Assembly (NCBI GenBank): GCA_963718635.1
Contig: OY970367.1
Location: 1,736,001-1,800,000, forward strand
From: JAIOQJ01 sp963718635
GTDB taxonomy: Bacteria; Planctomycetota; Planctomycetia; Gemmatales; Gemmataceae
Direction: 5' to 3'
DNA: 64,000 nucleotides
The first letter of the stretch is position 1. Every line of letters begins with the position of its first letter. The notes beneath the pieces are model-generated. The model was not told the DNA's origin, searched no databases, and saw only the letters and a program-made list of their open reading frames with translations. Position numbers and translations under genes: made by a program. Shown here in pieces: positions 19,350 through 28,497 of the stretch.

Positions 19350-20243
19350 ATGAGCGCCGAAAAATACCTTCGTCCCGAAGTCATCAATCAGGTCGCCCGG
19401 CTCGATCTCCGGGCCAAATTCATCGTCGAAGGCTTTCTAACCGGCTTGCATGCTAGCCCCTTTCAAGGCTTTTCCGTCGAGTTTTCCGAACACCGCAAGT
19501 ATGTTGCCGGCGACGATCTCAAAGATCTCGATTGGAACGTTTTCGCCAAGACCGACAAATACTACCTTAAGAAATTCCAGGCCGAGACCAACGTTACCGG
19601 CTACCTCGCGATGGATCTCAGCGCCTCCATGGCTTACACCTATCGGCAGGAACTGACGAAGTTCGATTATGCGATCTGCCTCGCCGCCGCGCTCGGCTAC
19701 TTGATGATCCATCAGCAGGATCCTGTCGGGCTGGTGACGTTCGATCAGAAGATTCGCACGGTCCTGCCCCCGCATTCGAAGCGTCAGCAGCTAGGAAATA
19801 TCCTGGCAATCCTTGCCAATCTCAAGCCGGCAGGCGAGACCGACATTGCCGGTTCGATGCACCAATTGGCCGCGTTGATTCGGACGAAAAGCCTGATTAT
19901 GATCTTCAGCGATTTGCTGACAGATGTCGATGCGCTGATGAAGAGCCTTTACCATTTAAGGCATCGCGGCAATGAGATTATTTTGTTTCACATTCTCGAT
20001 GAAGCCGAGGTTCATTTTCCCTTTGAGGGACTGATTGAATTTGCCGACGTCGAGACCCCGGAGAAACTGACAATTGATGCTAAAGGAATGAAGGCCGACT
20101 ACCTGCGCTCGATTCAGGACTTCCGCGAACATTGCAAAGCGGAATCGTTGAAAGCGAACATCGATTACGTTCCCATGGACACCAGCATCGGCTTCGATAA
20201 AGCGCTGCTGGAGTATCTGGTTCAACGGCAACGGCGGTTTTAG
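19350..20243 (+). CDS. DUF58 domain protein (vWA-like)
   Basis: A 297-residue protein. It has the DUF58 pattern GFSVEFSEHRKYVAGDDLKD followed by LDWNVFAKTDKYYLKKFQAE and a MIDAS-like DLSASM. There is no membrane segment. DUF58 proteins usually stand next to a MoxR AAA ATPase and vWA membrane proteins and are thought to help metal or complex assembly. None of those partners is next to it here, although a MoxR gene could lie elsewhere. The gene starts 200 bases after the hairpins and is followed at once by a terminator-like hairpin. Confidence 0.9.
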   Translation: MSAEKYLRPEVINQVARLDLRAKFIVEGFLTGLHASPFQGFSVEFSEHRKYVAGDDLKDLDWNVFAKTDKYYLKKFQAETNVTGYLAMDLSASMAYTYRQELTKFDYAICLAAALGYLMIHQQDPVGLVTFDQKIRTVLPPHSKRQQLGNILAILANLKPAGETDIAGSMHQLAALIRTKSLIMIFSDLLTDVDALMKSLYHLRHRGNEIILFHILDEAEVHFPFEGLIEFADVETPEKLTIDAKGMKADYLRSIQDFREHCKAESLKANIDYVPMDTSIGFDKALLEYLVQRQRRF

Positions 20244-20270
20244 GAGCTCCGGCTGGAAAGCCGGAGCTAC
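20243..20270 (+). terminator. Hairpin after the DUF58 gene
   Basis: AGCTCCGGCT, GGAA loop, AGCCGGAGCT directly after the stop. No strong T-run follows, so it may be a repeat rather than a true terminator. Confidence 0.5.
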
Positions 20271-20335
20271 CTCTCCCTCTTACACCGCCGCTCGAAAAAT
20301 GTTACAACGTCCCCGTGATTGGTTCACCGTGCCTC

Positions 20336-21387
20336 ATGGATGAGGGCCGTAAGATGCTTGTTCTCTCACCTAGTGCCAATGATCGCTCCGTAAACGCGCG
20401 CTCAACGCCAATGACGTGCGCCCAAGTTGATGTGTCGGTGTGCATCGCCAATTGGAATTGCAAGGAATATCTACGGGCTTGCCTTCACTCATTGCAGGAA
20501 GGGCGGCAGGGCGTCTGCGTCGAAATCATCGTAGTCGATAACGCGTCCAGCGACGGCGCCGCCGAGATGGTGGCGAACGATTTTCCCGAAGTCATCCTGA
20601 TTCGCAACAAGACGAATCTTGGCTTTGCAGCCGCCAGCAATCGTGCCGCCGATTGCGCCACGGGCGCTATCTTTTCTTTTTGAACAACGACACCGTCGTG
20701 CCACCGCTTGCGTTGCGTGAACTGCACAATTATGCCGAAGCCCACCTGGAAGCCGGCCTGATCGGCCCGCGCTTGGTTGACGCCAACGGACGGCGGCAGA
20801 TTTCGTTCCGGCGCAAACCTTCATTGGCAGCGCTGCTGCATCGGACGATGCTGCTGCGCTGGACGAACTTGTTCAAACCGTCTTACGAGTCGTATCGTCG
20901 AACGCACTTTCGAGAGGAGGAAGAGTGTGCCGTCGAGGTATTGATGGGAGCCGCGCTGCTGATCCGTCGAGAGTTGTTCCACGATTGCGGCCGTTGGGAT
21001 GAAGGATTTCGTTTCGGCGTCGAGGATGTCGAGCTATCGGTCCGCGTCGGCAAGACGCATCAACTCATCTATCTGCCCCGCGTCGAAGTGCTCCACCACG
21101 GGCGAATCAGCTCGCGCTCGAATGTGACCTTCGTGGCGCCGAACCTTTTGATCGGCTACGTCCATTACTTTCGAAAGACGGGCGAATCGAATCTGGCAAT
21201 CACCGCCTTCAAACTTTTTATCTCCCTCGACGCACCGTTGCAGGCTCTGTTTCGTTATATCCAGTACAGCTGGCGGACCCTGTTCGGCTGCCCTAAAAAG
21301 GCAGCGCGCTGTCGTGAAAACGCTCGGGGCCTTTGGCACTTTGTGCGCTACGATCTCGGAAGATTCTGCGCGCTTGAACGAGCGTGA
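20336..21387 (+). CDS. Family 2 glycosyltransferase (one frame break)
   Basis: The N-terminal GT-A half reads VSVCIANWNCKEYLRACLHS, then EIIVVDNASSDGAAEMV, ending in a false stop at 20681-20683. The next frame continues with GRYLFFLNNDTVVPP, holding the expected NND block, then VLMGAALLIRRELF and the GFRFGVEDVELSVR block typical of rhamnosyl-type GT2 enzymes. Adding one base near 20667 joins the two. The joined protein is about 350 residues with no clear membrane helix. It transfers a sugar from a nucleotide donor to an unknown acceptor, perhaps cell-surface polysaccharide. ATG 20336 or 20354 may be the start. Confidence 0.85.
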
Positions 21388-21402
21388 AGCCGTAGACGCC
21401 GA

Positions 21403-23746
21403 TTAGCGCTTTTTCTTCTTTTTCTTGCCGTTGTCGGGCCGGCTGTCGGTTGAGGGATTTCGGCGATGTTCCTGCTGTTTTTGCGCCTGTTCCAGGACCT
21501 CGTTCCACTTTTCTTTCCAGCCGAGTTTCTTGCGCGCCACCAGTTCGGCGGGCCTGCTTCCGCTTCCGGATTCTTGGTCGTGTTGCGGCTTAAGCTGCGG
21601 CCACCGCCGGCTGCTGGGGGATGATCTTCCAACTCTTCCGGCTTCACCGGCTTCGCGCGCCAGCTTCGCTCCGAGAATGCCCCAAGTCGTGCTGGCGATA
21701 AAGTAAAGGCACAACCCCGCCGGCATTTTGTAGAAGAAAAAGCCCATGAATATCATCATGAACTTCATCATCCGCTGCTGGGCTTGCACCTGTGGATCGT
21801 CCGATTTCGGCATCGTCTTGATCTGTTGATAGAGCATCAACCCCACGGCAATGAACGGCAGGGCATTGAAATAGGGCCCAAGATAAATCGTCTTGCCAAG
21901 GTCACTGGGCTCGCTGATCATCGGGATCGATTCGGACCAGTAGACCAGCATGTCGGGCGCGGCCAGATTCTGGATCCAGAGAAAGCCTTCGAGCCGAAAG
22001 AAGACGCTCTCTTGAAGAGCGTAGTAAAGCCCCATGAAAACGGGCATCTGCAACAGGAGCAACACGCAGCCGCCCATTGCCGAGAAAGGATTGACGTTAT
22101 GTTCCTTATAGAGGAGCATTCGCGCCTGGTTCATCTTTTGGAAGTCATCGCCGTATTTTTCTTGAAGTTTCTTCAGTTCGGGCTGCAGCTTCGCCATTTT
22201 CTGCTGCATGACCATCGCGTTATGCGCCTGCCGCCGGCTCAGCGGGAAGAGCATGCCTCGGACGATCAACGTCACAATCAAGATGCAAATACCGAGATTG
22301 GGCACCACTTGGTTAAGCGCCCACAACAGGCTGTGGACCAGATTAGTGGTGATGATTACCAGGTCGGTCCACATCAGGCCGCTGGCGATCCGGCCGAGGA
22401 AATTGGGCATCGGCGCGTCGGTCATGGTGTCGCAGACCGAGCTTGTCGAGATAGCGATCGACCAGGGCGTCATCGACGGCTTTGCCCGGCGGCATCTGCT
22501 TGAGCAAGCGTGTCTTGATCGGGCCATGATAAAGCAGGTATTTATGCTCGACTTCTTGGTCGGGGTTGAATACCTCGGTGATGGCCCGGACCGTTATATC
22601 GTCGAGGAATTCCTTGTCCTTATAGGTTCGGCCGATTGGCGTTGCGCGAACGAACTCCAGGAACTTGCGGTTCTCCTGCTGGTCGTCCACGGCAATGGCC
22701 GAGGCGAAATACTGGACCGTGACGGCTGCATAACGAATCGCCTGTTTGTCTGTCCGCGTCTGGCGATCGCTTCCTTCGAGATTGCGGACCTCGCGATTAT
22801 CCTGAATGAACCGCGCGATGCCATCGCCGAAATCGACAATCGCCTGGCGATAAATGGACGTATACCAGACCCCTTCAATTGGCAGGCCATTGGCGCCAGT
22901 CAGCTGGTATCGAAACTGGTTCGAACCCTTTTTGCCGTCCAGGCGCTTAATGTCTACATGTAAGCCAATGTGATAATCGCCGCGCTTCAGCGTGAAAGTC
23001 TTCGTGATGCGGACGTTGTGCGGGTCCGCCAGATCGGTGCGGAAGACGACCTTTTGTTCATCCGCATTGGGATCGAGCATGGACTCTTCTTTGACCAGTT
23101 TCCATTCGCGCGTTCCCAGATCGTTGAGCGGGCGTTCGTCGCTCGCCTTGTCGTAATGGAACATGACGAACGACTGAGGCGACAGCTTCAAGTCAGTCTC
23201 AATGCCGTAAGGGCCAGGCTGCAGTTCGGGCACTTCGGCTTCGAGTTTGCTTTGCTCGCGAATTGATTTCCCGTGCGGCATGCGCACGCCCGGCACCAGA
23301 CGCAGCGCCTCCGGCTTGCCGTTCCTTTTAACTTCCAACCCTTCGCTGTTGGCTTCATCGAACTCGGTCAGCACGACCTGTTGAACCGAGCCGCCACGGG
23401 TATTGAGCAAGACTTGCAGATAATAGGGCTTCTCGCCTCGACCTAGCGGGATGAGTTCTCCGCTGCTGGGCGCGTCTTCGGCGGCCTTTACTTCCGCAGG
23501 CTTTTTCGCTTCCGGCTCGGCTTCTTTCTTAACTTCTTCGGGCGGTGGAAGCTCGGGCCTGCGCAATCGTTTGAGCTTGCTGATCGGCTCGCTTTCGACA
23601 GCCATGCCCCCCATGACCATCGCCGTCGCTTCTTGCGTCGGTTTTGGCGGCAACGTCGGCCAGATGGTATGAACCAGCCAATACCAGCCGGCGACAAAGC
23701 CCAGGCACAATAGCGAGATCAAGATGTAGCTGCGTGCCGTTTTCAT
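21403..23746 (-). CDS. yidC: Membrane protein insertase YidC (one frame break)
   Basis: Starts at ATG 23746 with an N-terminal membrane anchor (ISLLCLGFVAGWYWLV), followed by the large periplasmic beta domain. The frame shifts near 22440. The next frame then gives the conserved insertase core: LVIITTNLVHSLLWAL, VTLIVRGMLFPLSRRQA, KLQPELKKLQEKYGDD, QMPVFMGLYYALQES and MGFFFYKMPAGLCLYF. The C-terminus is basic and ends in a run of lysines, as is common for YidC. It inserts proteins into the inner membrane with or without Sec. The protein is about 780 residues if joined. It is not linked here to rpmH, rnpA or mnmE. Confidence 0.9.
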
Positions 23747-23808
23747 GTTTTTTCCGTCAGATCGCGAATCAGACGGTTATGATAGCGACGCGGCTTCGAA
23801 AGACAGCG

Positions 23809-23991
23809 CGTAACGGAAGTCGTCAGACTTCCGAGATTAAAGGAAGTCTGACGACTTCCGCTACGTTGAACGCTTGTCGTAGCGGAAGTCGTTAGACTTC
23901 CGAGAGTTGTACAAGCCTGACAAGAAATACGGAAGTCTGGCGACTTCCGCTACGTCTATGCTTCGCGTAGCGGAAGTCGTCAGACTTCAGA
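23809..23991. repeat. Array of CGGAAGTCGTCAGACTTCCG units
   Basis: Five hairpin or half-hairpin units of CGGAAGTCGTCAGACTTCCG stand in alternating orientation, most bordered by CGTAG or CTACG, upstream of yidC and downstream of the metallophosphoesterase gene. Spacing is irregular. Confidence 0.85.
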
Positions 23992-24030
23992 GAGGTGCCC
24001 GATAAAGGACGGCATTCGTCGCGGCTTCGG

Positions 24031-24776
24031 CTACCGACCTTCCCGAAGCCGATCGCCTAAGAAGTTTTCAAGTTCCGGGATGGCGTAAATCTTTTTGATT
24101 GTCGTTTCAATGTCGTATTCGACGCGTCGAAAACGAATCGTGTCGTTATCGAGCATGACATAGCAGGCGCGTGGGTTAAGGTCTCGGGGTTGGCCGACTG
24201 AGCCAACGTTGCAGAGCGTCTTACGGCCATCGAGCTTGTAGACGCCGCCGAGATCGTCGGGCGTATGAAACTGCAATTCTTCGGTAAATATGCCGGGTAC
24301 GTGGGTATGGCCCTGAAAACAATAACGATCGACCAAGGTAAAGATGCGTTCCATTTTCCGCTGATTGTAAATGTCTTCGGGGAAGACATATTCGTTAAGC
24401 GGATTACGGGCCGAGCCATGCACGTAAAGGTAGCCGCTTTCGCGATGCGATCGAGGCCTCTCCGCCAGGAATTCCCAACGCTTGGTCTGGACCGCGCGCG
24501 ACTCGCTCGGCAGTTCCAGCTGCTGCCTTGTCCACATGATCGCCATCTCGGCGGCGCGGTTAAAACCATCGGGGTCAAAAGCGCACCCTGGTCGTGGTTG
24601 CCCAGGAGCACCATCTGGCAGCCCATGATGAGATCGATGCATTCGCGCGGATTCGGGCCGTAGCCGATCACGTCGCCTAGGCAGTAAATCTCAGAGACGC
24701 CCTGCTTGGCAATGTCTTCCAGAACCGCCTTCAGCGCTTCGAGATTACTGTGGATATCGCTGATGATCGCCTTCAC
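24031..24776 (-). CDS. Metallophosphoesterase, copy A (frame break)
   Basis: Read from GTG 24776 (VKAIISDIHSNLEAL). It has the calcineurin-like motifs DIHSN, GDVIGYGPNP and GNHDQ. The frame then breaks near 24590; the rest, with the GHTHVPG block and NVGSVGQPRD, is in the next frame and ends at 24031. It matches the YfcE/MJ0936-like phosphodiesterase family and is about 250 residues when joined. It is a tandem duplicate of copy B, and both start from almost the same sequence. Compared with copy B, one G is missing in the stretch GGTCAAA(G)AGCGC, which explains the break. Confidence 0.8.
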
Positions 24777-24981
24777 GCCTGAAATCTCTTCCGGAGGGGT
24801 CCGGATTAGCGAGCACAATCAATGGGTCCGCGGGCGAGCGGTCATCGAGAAAAATGGAATGGAGATAGTTCCATCCGGTTAGTCTACCTCTGTTTAGGGA
24901 AAAGAGTCAAGGGAATCGACACGTCCGGGGCAAAACGGCGCAACATTCTACCGGTTAGCCGGGGTGGAAGGCCACTTTGTC

Positions 24982-25719
24982 TCAAATCAGCGGGTCACCG
25001 AAAAAATTTTTGAGCTCCGGAATGTCGTAAACCTTTTTCATTGTTGTTTCAATGTCGTATTCGATGCGCCGGAAGTGAATGGTGTCGTTGTCGAGCATCA
25101 CATAACCGGCTCGGATGTCGAGATCACGTGGCTGGCCTACCGAGCCGACATTGCAGAGCGTCTTACGGCCATCGAGCTTATAAACGCCGCCGAGGTCGTC
25201 CGGAGTGTGAAATTGCAGATCTTCGGTGAAGACGCCGGGAATGTGGGTATGGCCCTGAAAACAATAACGATCAACGAGAGTGAAGATCTGCTCCATTTTC
25301 TTCTGGTTGTAAATGTCTTCGGGGAAGACATATTCGTTAAGCGGATTTCGGGCCGAGCCATGCACGTAGAGATAGCCGCTTTCACGATGCGAATGCGGCC
25401 TACCCGCCAGGAATTCCCAGCGCTTGGTCTGGACCGCGCGCGACTCGCTCGGCAGTTCCAGCTGCTGCCTTGTCCACATGATCGCCATCTCGGCGGCGCG
25501 GTTAAAACCATCGGGGTCAAAGAGCGCCCCCTGGTCGTGGTTGCCCAGGAGCACCATCTGGCAGCCCATGATGAGATCGATGCATTCGCGCGGATTCGGG
25601 CCGTAGCCGATCACGTCGCCTAGGCAGTAAATCTCAGAGACGCCCTGCTTGGCAATGTCTTCCAGAACCGCCTTCAGCGCTTCGAGATTACTGTGGATAT
25701 CGCTGATGATCGCCTTCAC
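24982..25719 (-). CDS. Metallophosphoesterase, copy B (intact)
   Basis: An intact calcineurin-like phosphoesterase of 245 residues from GTG 25719. Metal-binding blocks are DIHSN, GDVIGYG, GNHDQGALFD, YVHGSARNP and GHTHIPG. Members of this family hydrolyse phosphodiesters; the natural substrate is unknown. Its first 370 coding bases are nearly identical to copy A, while the last part differs at many positions. It lies directly downstream of the phosphofructokinase gene on the same strand, 61 bases away, so it may be co-transcribed with it. Confidence 0.9.
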   Translation of the reverse strand: MKAIISDIHSNLEALKAVLEDIAKQGVSEIYCLGDVIGYGPNPRECIDLIMGCQMVLLGNHDQGALFDPDGFNRAAEMAIMWTRQQLELPSESRAVQTKRWEFLAGRPHSHRESGYLYVHGSARNPLNEYVFPEDIYNQKKMEQIFTLVDRYCFQGHTHIPGVFTEDLQFHTPDDLGGVYKLDGRKTLCNVGSVGQPRDLDIRAGYVMLDNDTIHFRRIEYDIETTMKKVYDIPELKNFFGDPLI

Positions 25720-25780
25720 GCCTGAAATCTCTTCCGGAGGGGTCCGGATTAGCGAGTACAATCAATGGGTCCGCTTTGTC

Positions 25781-27145
25781 TCAAATCCGCGCAATCTTTT
25801 CGAATCGCTCCCGAAACTGTTCCGTGCTGAGCGATGTGAGAGCTGCCAGACTCTTCACCGTTTCCGGATTGGCGAAGTCGGTTGGCTCCAGCCGGATCAT
25901 ATAACGGCGGGCACACTGGAACGATTCGCTCTCGACATTCACACGCCGGGTTTTCATCCGCTGGGTTTCCGGAACGATCATGCTTTCGAAGCTCAGCGGG
26001 ATCAATCGGCCATCGACAAAACTGATAATGGCGCCGAACTGCGTTGCGAGATCACTGGCGAGGAACTTCAACGCGCCGAAGCCCAAGTTGCGCGTATATT
26101 CCAGATCGAATGGGATCGGGTCGGCGGAGCGCAACTCGTAACCCAGATCTTTATCGATGAAATCCATCTTCAGGCCGATCGTTTTCAATCGGGCCTTCAA
26201 CGTTTCTTTGACCATGCGGCCGAATTCGAGCTCTCCGAGCCGCAAATGTCCATGTGGGTCGCGTTCTAAGTTTCCGAACTGCTTCAGCCGTTCTTCGCCC
26301 AATGCCGACAGCAATCCCTTTTCGCCGATCGATTCGATTAGACCCTCGGCTAATACGGCAATGCCGTAATCGCGGTTTTCGATCTTGCGTTTCAGAATGG
26401 CACCGATGATCAGATCGCAAACGTTTTCGAGGGTGATGGGCGTGTCGCGAAACTCTTCCGGAATGATCGTGATTGTTGAAGCCGAGGCTTTGCCGATGCC
26501 CAATGCCAGGTGTCCCGCCGCCCGGCCCATGCTGATAATAATGTACCAGCGGCCCGTGGTCTTCGCATCGGCGTGAAGCGCCCGGGTCGTCATGGTGCCG
26601 TAGTGGCGGGCGGATTCAAAGCCGAACGTCGGGGTGCCCTCGGGCAAGGGGAGATCGTTGTCGATAGTTTTCGGAACGTGGCAGACGCGGATGAGCGATT
26701 TATTGCCCGGGCCGCGTTGGCCGCCGGGTCCAACATGTTTGGCAACCTGGCTGCCCGAGTATGCGGTGTCGTCGCCGCCGATGGTAACCAGGGCGGTGAT
26801 CGCCATATCGCCCAGGACTTTGAGAACGCGGGCCATGTCCTCGGGCTTTTTGGCGGGGTTGGTGCGCGAGGTGCCGAGAATCGAGCCGCCGCGCATGTAG
26901 TAGGGCGCTACATCGTCCACGGTGAGTCTGCGATTCTGAGTGGTGCTGCCTTCGACCAAGTGACGGAAACCATTCTGAAAGCCGATGACTTCCATCCCAT
27001 GCCGGGTGGTGGCGTCGATGGTTACGGAAGCGATTACCCCATTGATGCCCGGCGCCGGGCCTCCGCCGACGACGATACCCAGACGGCCGCCGCGAAGGGG
27101 GCTATTGTCGATCAATTCGACATCGGGAGAAGAATGCGAACTCAT
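25781..27145 (-). CDS. Pyrophosphate-type 6-phosphofructokinase
   Basis: A 454-residue enzyme of the PFK fold. It phosphorylates fructose-6-phosphate. The phosphate-donor loop reads GGDDTAYSG, with aspartate where ATP-using enzymes have glycine, and the catalytic block reads VPKTIDNDLP. Both are marks of PPi-dependent PFK. FGFESARHYGTMTTRALHAD and SMGRAAGHLALGIGKA are further family blocks. It works reversibly in glycolysis and gluconeogenesis. The annotation as PPi-dependent comes from these two motifs, not from a test. Confidence 0.9.
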   Translation of the reverse strand: MSSHSSPDVELIDNSPLRGGRLGIVVGGGPAPGINGVIASVTIDATTRHGMEVIGFQNGFRHLVEGSTTQNRRLTVDDVAPYYMRGGSILGTSRTNPAKKPEDMARVLKVLGDMAITALVTIGGDDTAYSGSQVAKHVGPGGQRGPGNKSLIRVCHVPKTIDNDLPLPEGTPTFGFESARHYGTMTTRALHADAKTTGRWYIIISMGRAAGHLALGIGKASASTITIIPEEFRDTPITLENVCDLIIGAILKRKIENRDYGIAVLAEGLIESIGEKGLLSALGEERLKQFGNLERDPHGHLRLGELEFGRMVKETLKARLKTIGLKMDFIDKDLGYELRSADPIPFDLEYTRNLGFGALKFLASDLATQFGAIISFVDGRLIPLSFESMIVPETQRMKTRRVNVESESFQCARRYMIRLEPTDFANPETVKSLAALTSLSTEQFRERFEKIARI

Positions 27146-27420
27146 GGCGCCTCGTCAATGATAAGAGAGTTAGCCGGGCCATCTGTGCCCGTTTTTCAAC
27201 TTCGATTTATCGAAAAAAAGGTGAAATTCAAGCGAGGAATTACTCCAAGGCAAGCGCCGCCCCGGCCCCGATGCGCCCCCGTGTTGGAGCGGAGCGATTC
27301 CGAACTGCGAGCCGATTTGCGCAAGCAATCGGGTGCTTTGGCCTTCACCCGACTGCTGACGCATTCGGATCGCCTTTTCGATATTTCGCTGCGCGTTTTC
27401 CCACGAAATAATTGGAAACA

Positions 27421-27447
27421 CCCTTCTGGAAATATTTCCAGAAAGGT
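27421..27447. repeat. GGAAATATTTCC palindrome, copy c
   Basis: CTTCT, GGAAATATTTCC, AGAA with one extra A before the closing AGG. It is embedded in a 90-base segment (about 27391-27475) that is repeated almost exactly around copy d. Confidence 0.9.
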
Positions 27448-27555
27448 CCGTGAAAACCCTCAGAGTCGCCTTTCGCCCCGCGAAAGGTTTCCGAACGCTT
27501 CCGACAGCCTTCCGCTCGTGGGGGCAGGCCTCCCAACCTGCTCATTAGTCTTGTA

Positions 27556-27585
27556 GGGTGGGTGAAGGCTTTGCGAAACCCAGCC
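27556..27585. repeat. GGGTGGGT hairpin repeat, copy 2
   Basis: Same unit as 11951-11980, with the last arm changed to ACCCAGCCC. Confidence 0.7.
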
Positions 27586-27699
27586 CGCTCCACTCGCCGA
27601 GCACTCCGACTGCGAACCGTTCGAAGTGAAAACGTTTTCACTCGAGTGTGAACCGTTCACACTTTCATGCCGCATCTTAATTCGTCCATGCAATGTTGC

Positions 27700-27786
27700 G
27701 TTAGCCGCGACGCGAAGGCTTTGCGCAGCGGAGCGCTTTCGGCAAGAAATCGCTCCGCTGCGCAAAGCCTGCGCGTCGCGGCTAAC
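27700..27786. repeat. Long GTTAGCCGCGACGCG hairpin, copy 3
   Basis: Same stem as copies 1 and 2 with one mismatch (GCCTGCGCG in the right arm). Confidence 0.9.
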
Positions 27787-27836
27787 AGTATTTTCGTTTT
27801 CGGGTCGCGCGTTTTCCCACGAAATAATTGGAAACG

Positions 27837-27862
27837 CCCTTCGGGAAATATTTCCCGAAGGG
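27837..27862. repeat. GGAAATATTTCC palindrome, copy d
   Basis: CCCTTCG, GGAAATATTTCC, CGAAGGG, a perfect palindrome. The flanks match copy c over about 90 bases. Confidence 0.9.
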
Positions 27863-27932
27863 TCCGTGAAAACCCCTCAAAGTCGCCTTTCGCGGAGCCA
27901 AGGGCGACCATTGCTTACGCGTAACGTCTCCC

Positions 27933-27981
27933 GCGAGGCAGAGCCTCGACGACCCGTTACGCGGCAGAGCCGCGTAACGAG
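27933..27981. repeat. GAGGCAGAGCCTC / GTTACGCGGC unit, copy 1
   Basis: Two small hairpins in a row, CGAGGCAGAGCCTCG and GTTACGCGGCAGAGCCGCGTAAC, joined by ACGACCC. Related copies lie at 43234-43283, 43326-43373 and 52844-52879. Confidence 0.8.
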
Positions 27982-28261
27982 ATCATTCTTCGATTCCGCA
28001 ATCCGAATTCCGCATTCCGAATTTCCGAGCCTGCCGCTCCCGCGTCGCGATTACTCGACATACTAGCTTAGGGGCGTTCAAATTCAGAAATGTTTTTTCA
28101 GCGTTCCAAGCTCTCTGCTTTAAAAACACTTATTTGAACACTCTAAAGAAAATTTGAAAAACCCTTGCTTTCGAACTACAGAATTCCGCAACCCCTTTGG
28201 TCCTGGTAGTCGGGTTATTAAGTACCAGATAGGCATAAGTACTGGTGTTGATTCAAACACG

Positions 28262-28482
28262 ATGGCTGAAGGACCATCCAGCGCCAGCCCAGCTCCGAGT
28301 CAAAGCGATTACTGACAAAGCGTGAGGTCGCCGGCGGTATTTACGTGGCTGACCAGTACCTGGGATCCGCTGAAGAGCTCGGAGAGCAAAGCTTGCCTCG
28401 GATGCTGCTATACCGGATGATTGCGGTTTACAACGAAATTGAAAAGGCATTCGGAAAGCAAGAAACCGGCAGTCCGACATGA
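28262..28482 (+). CDS. Small hypothetical protein (possible frame break)
   Basis: ATG 28262 opens MAEGPSSASPAPSQSDY and meets a stop at 28313. The overlapping frame then reads TKREVAGGIYVADQYLGSAE, continues through LYRMIAVYNEIEKAFGK and stops at 28482. Joined by one indel it would be about 72 residues, mostly helical. The second part has coding-like composition. I do not recognise the family. It is convergent with the DUF1559 gene, 15 bases from its stop. Confidence 0.35.
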
Positions 28483-28497
28483 CAGATAAAACAGCCA

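Larger units (their letters stand above)
27146..28261. other. Repeat-filled intergenic region
   Basis: About 1.1 kb without a convincing gene. It holds two GGAAATATTTCC palindromes in long direct repeats, one long GTTAGCCGCG hairpin, one GGGTGGGT unit and one GAGGCAGAGCCTC unit, listed separately. The last 200 bases are AT-rich with no visible structure and should hold the promoter for the small gene at 28262. Confidence 0.7.

Noticed and set aside
23809..23991. Possible CRISPR array
   Set aside because: The units alternate in orientation, spacing is irregular and there are no cas genes; they are hairpin repeats.
26510..27556. Long plus-strand open frame opposite the phosphofructokinase gene
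   Set aside because: It is the antisense shadow of a clear PPi-PFK gene, and its own translation has no recognisable domain.
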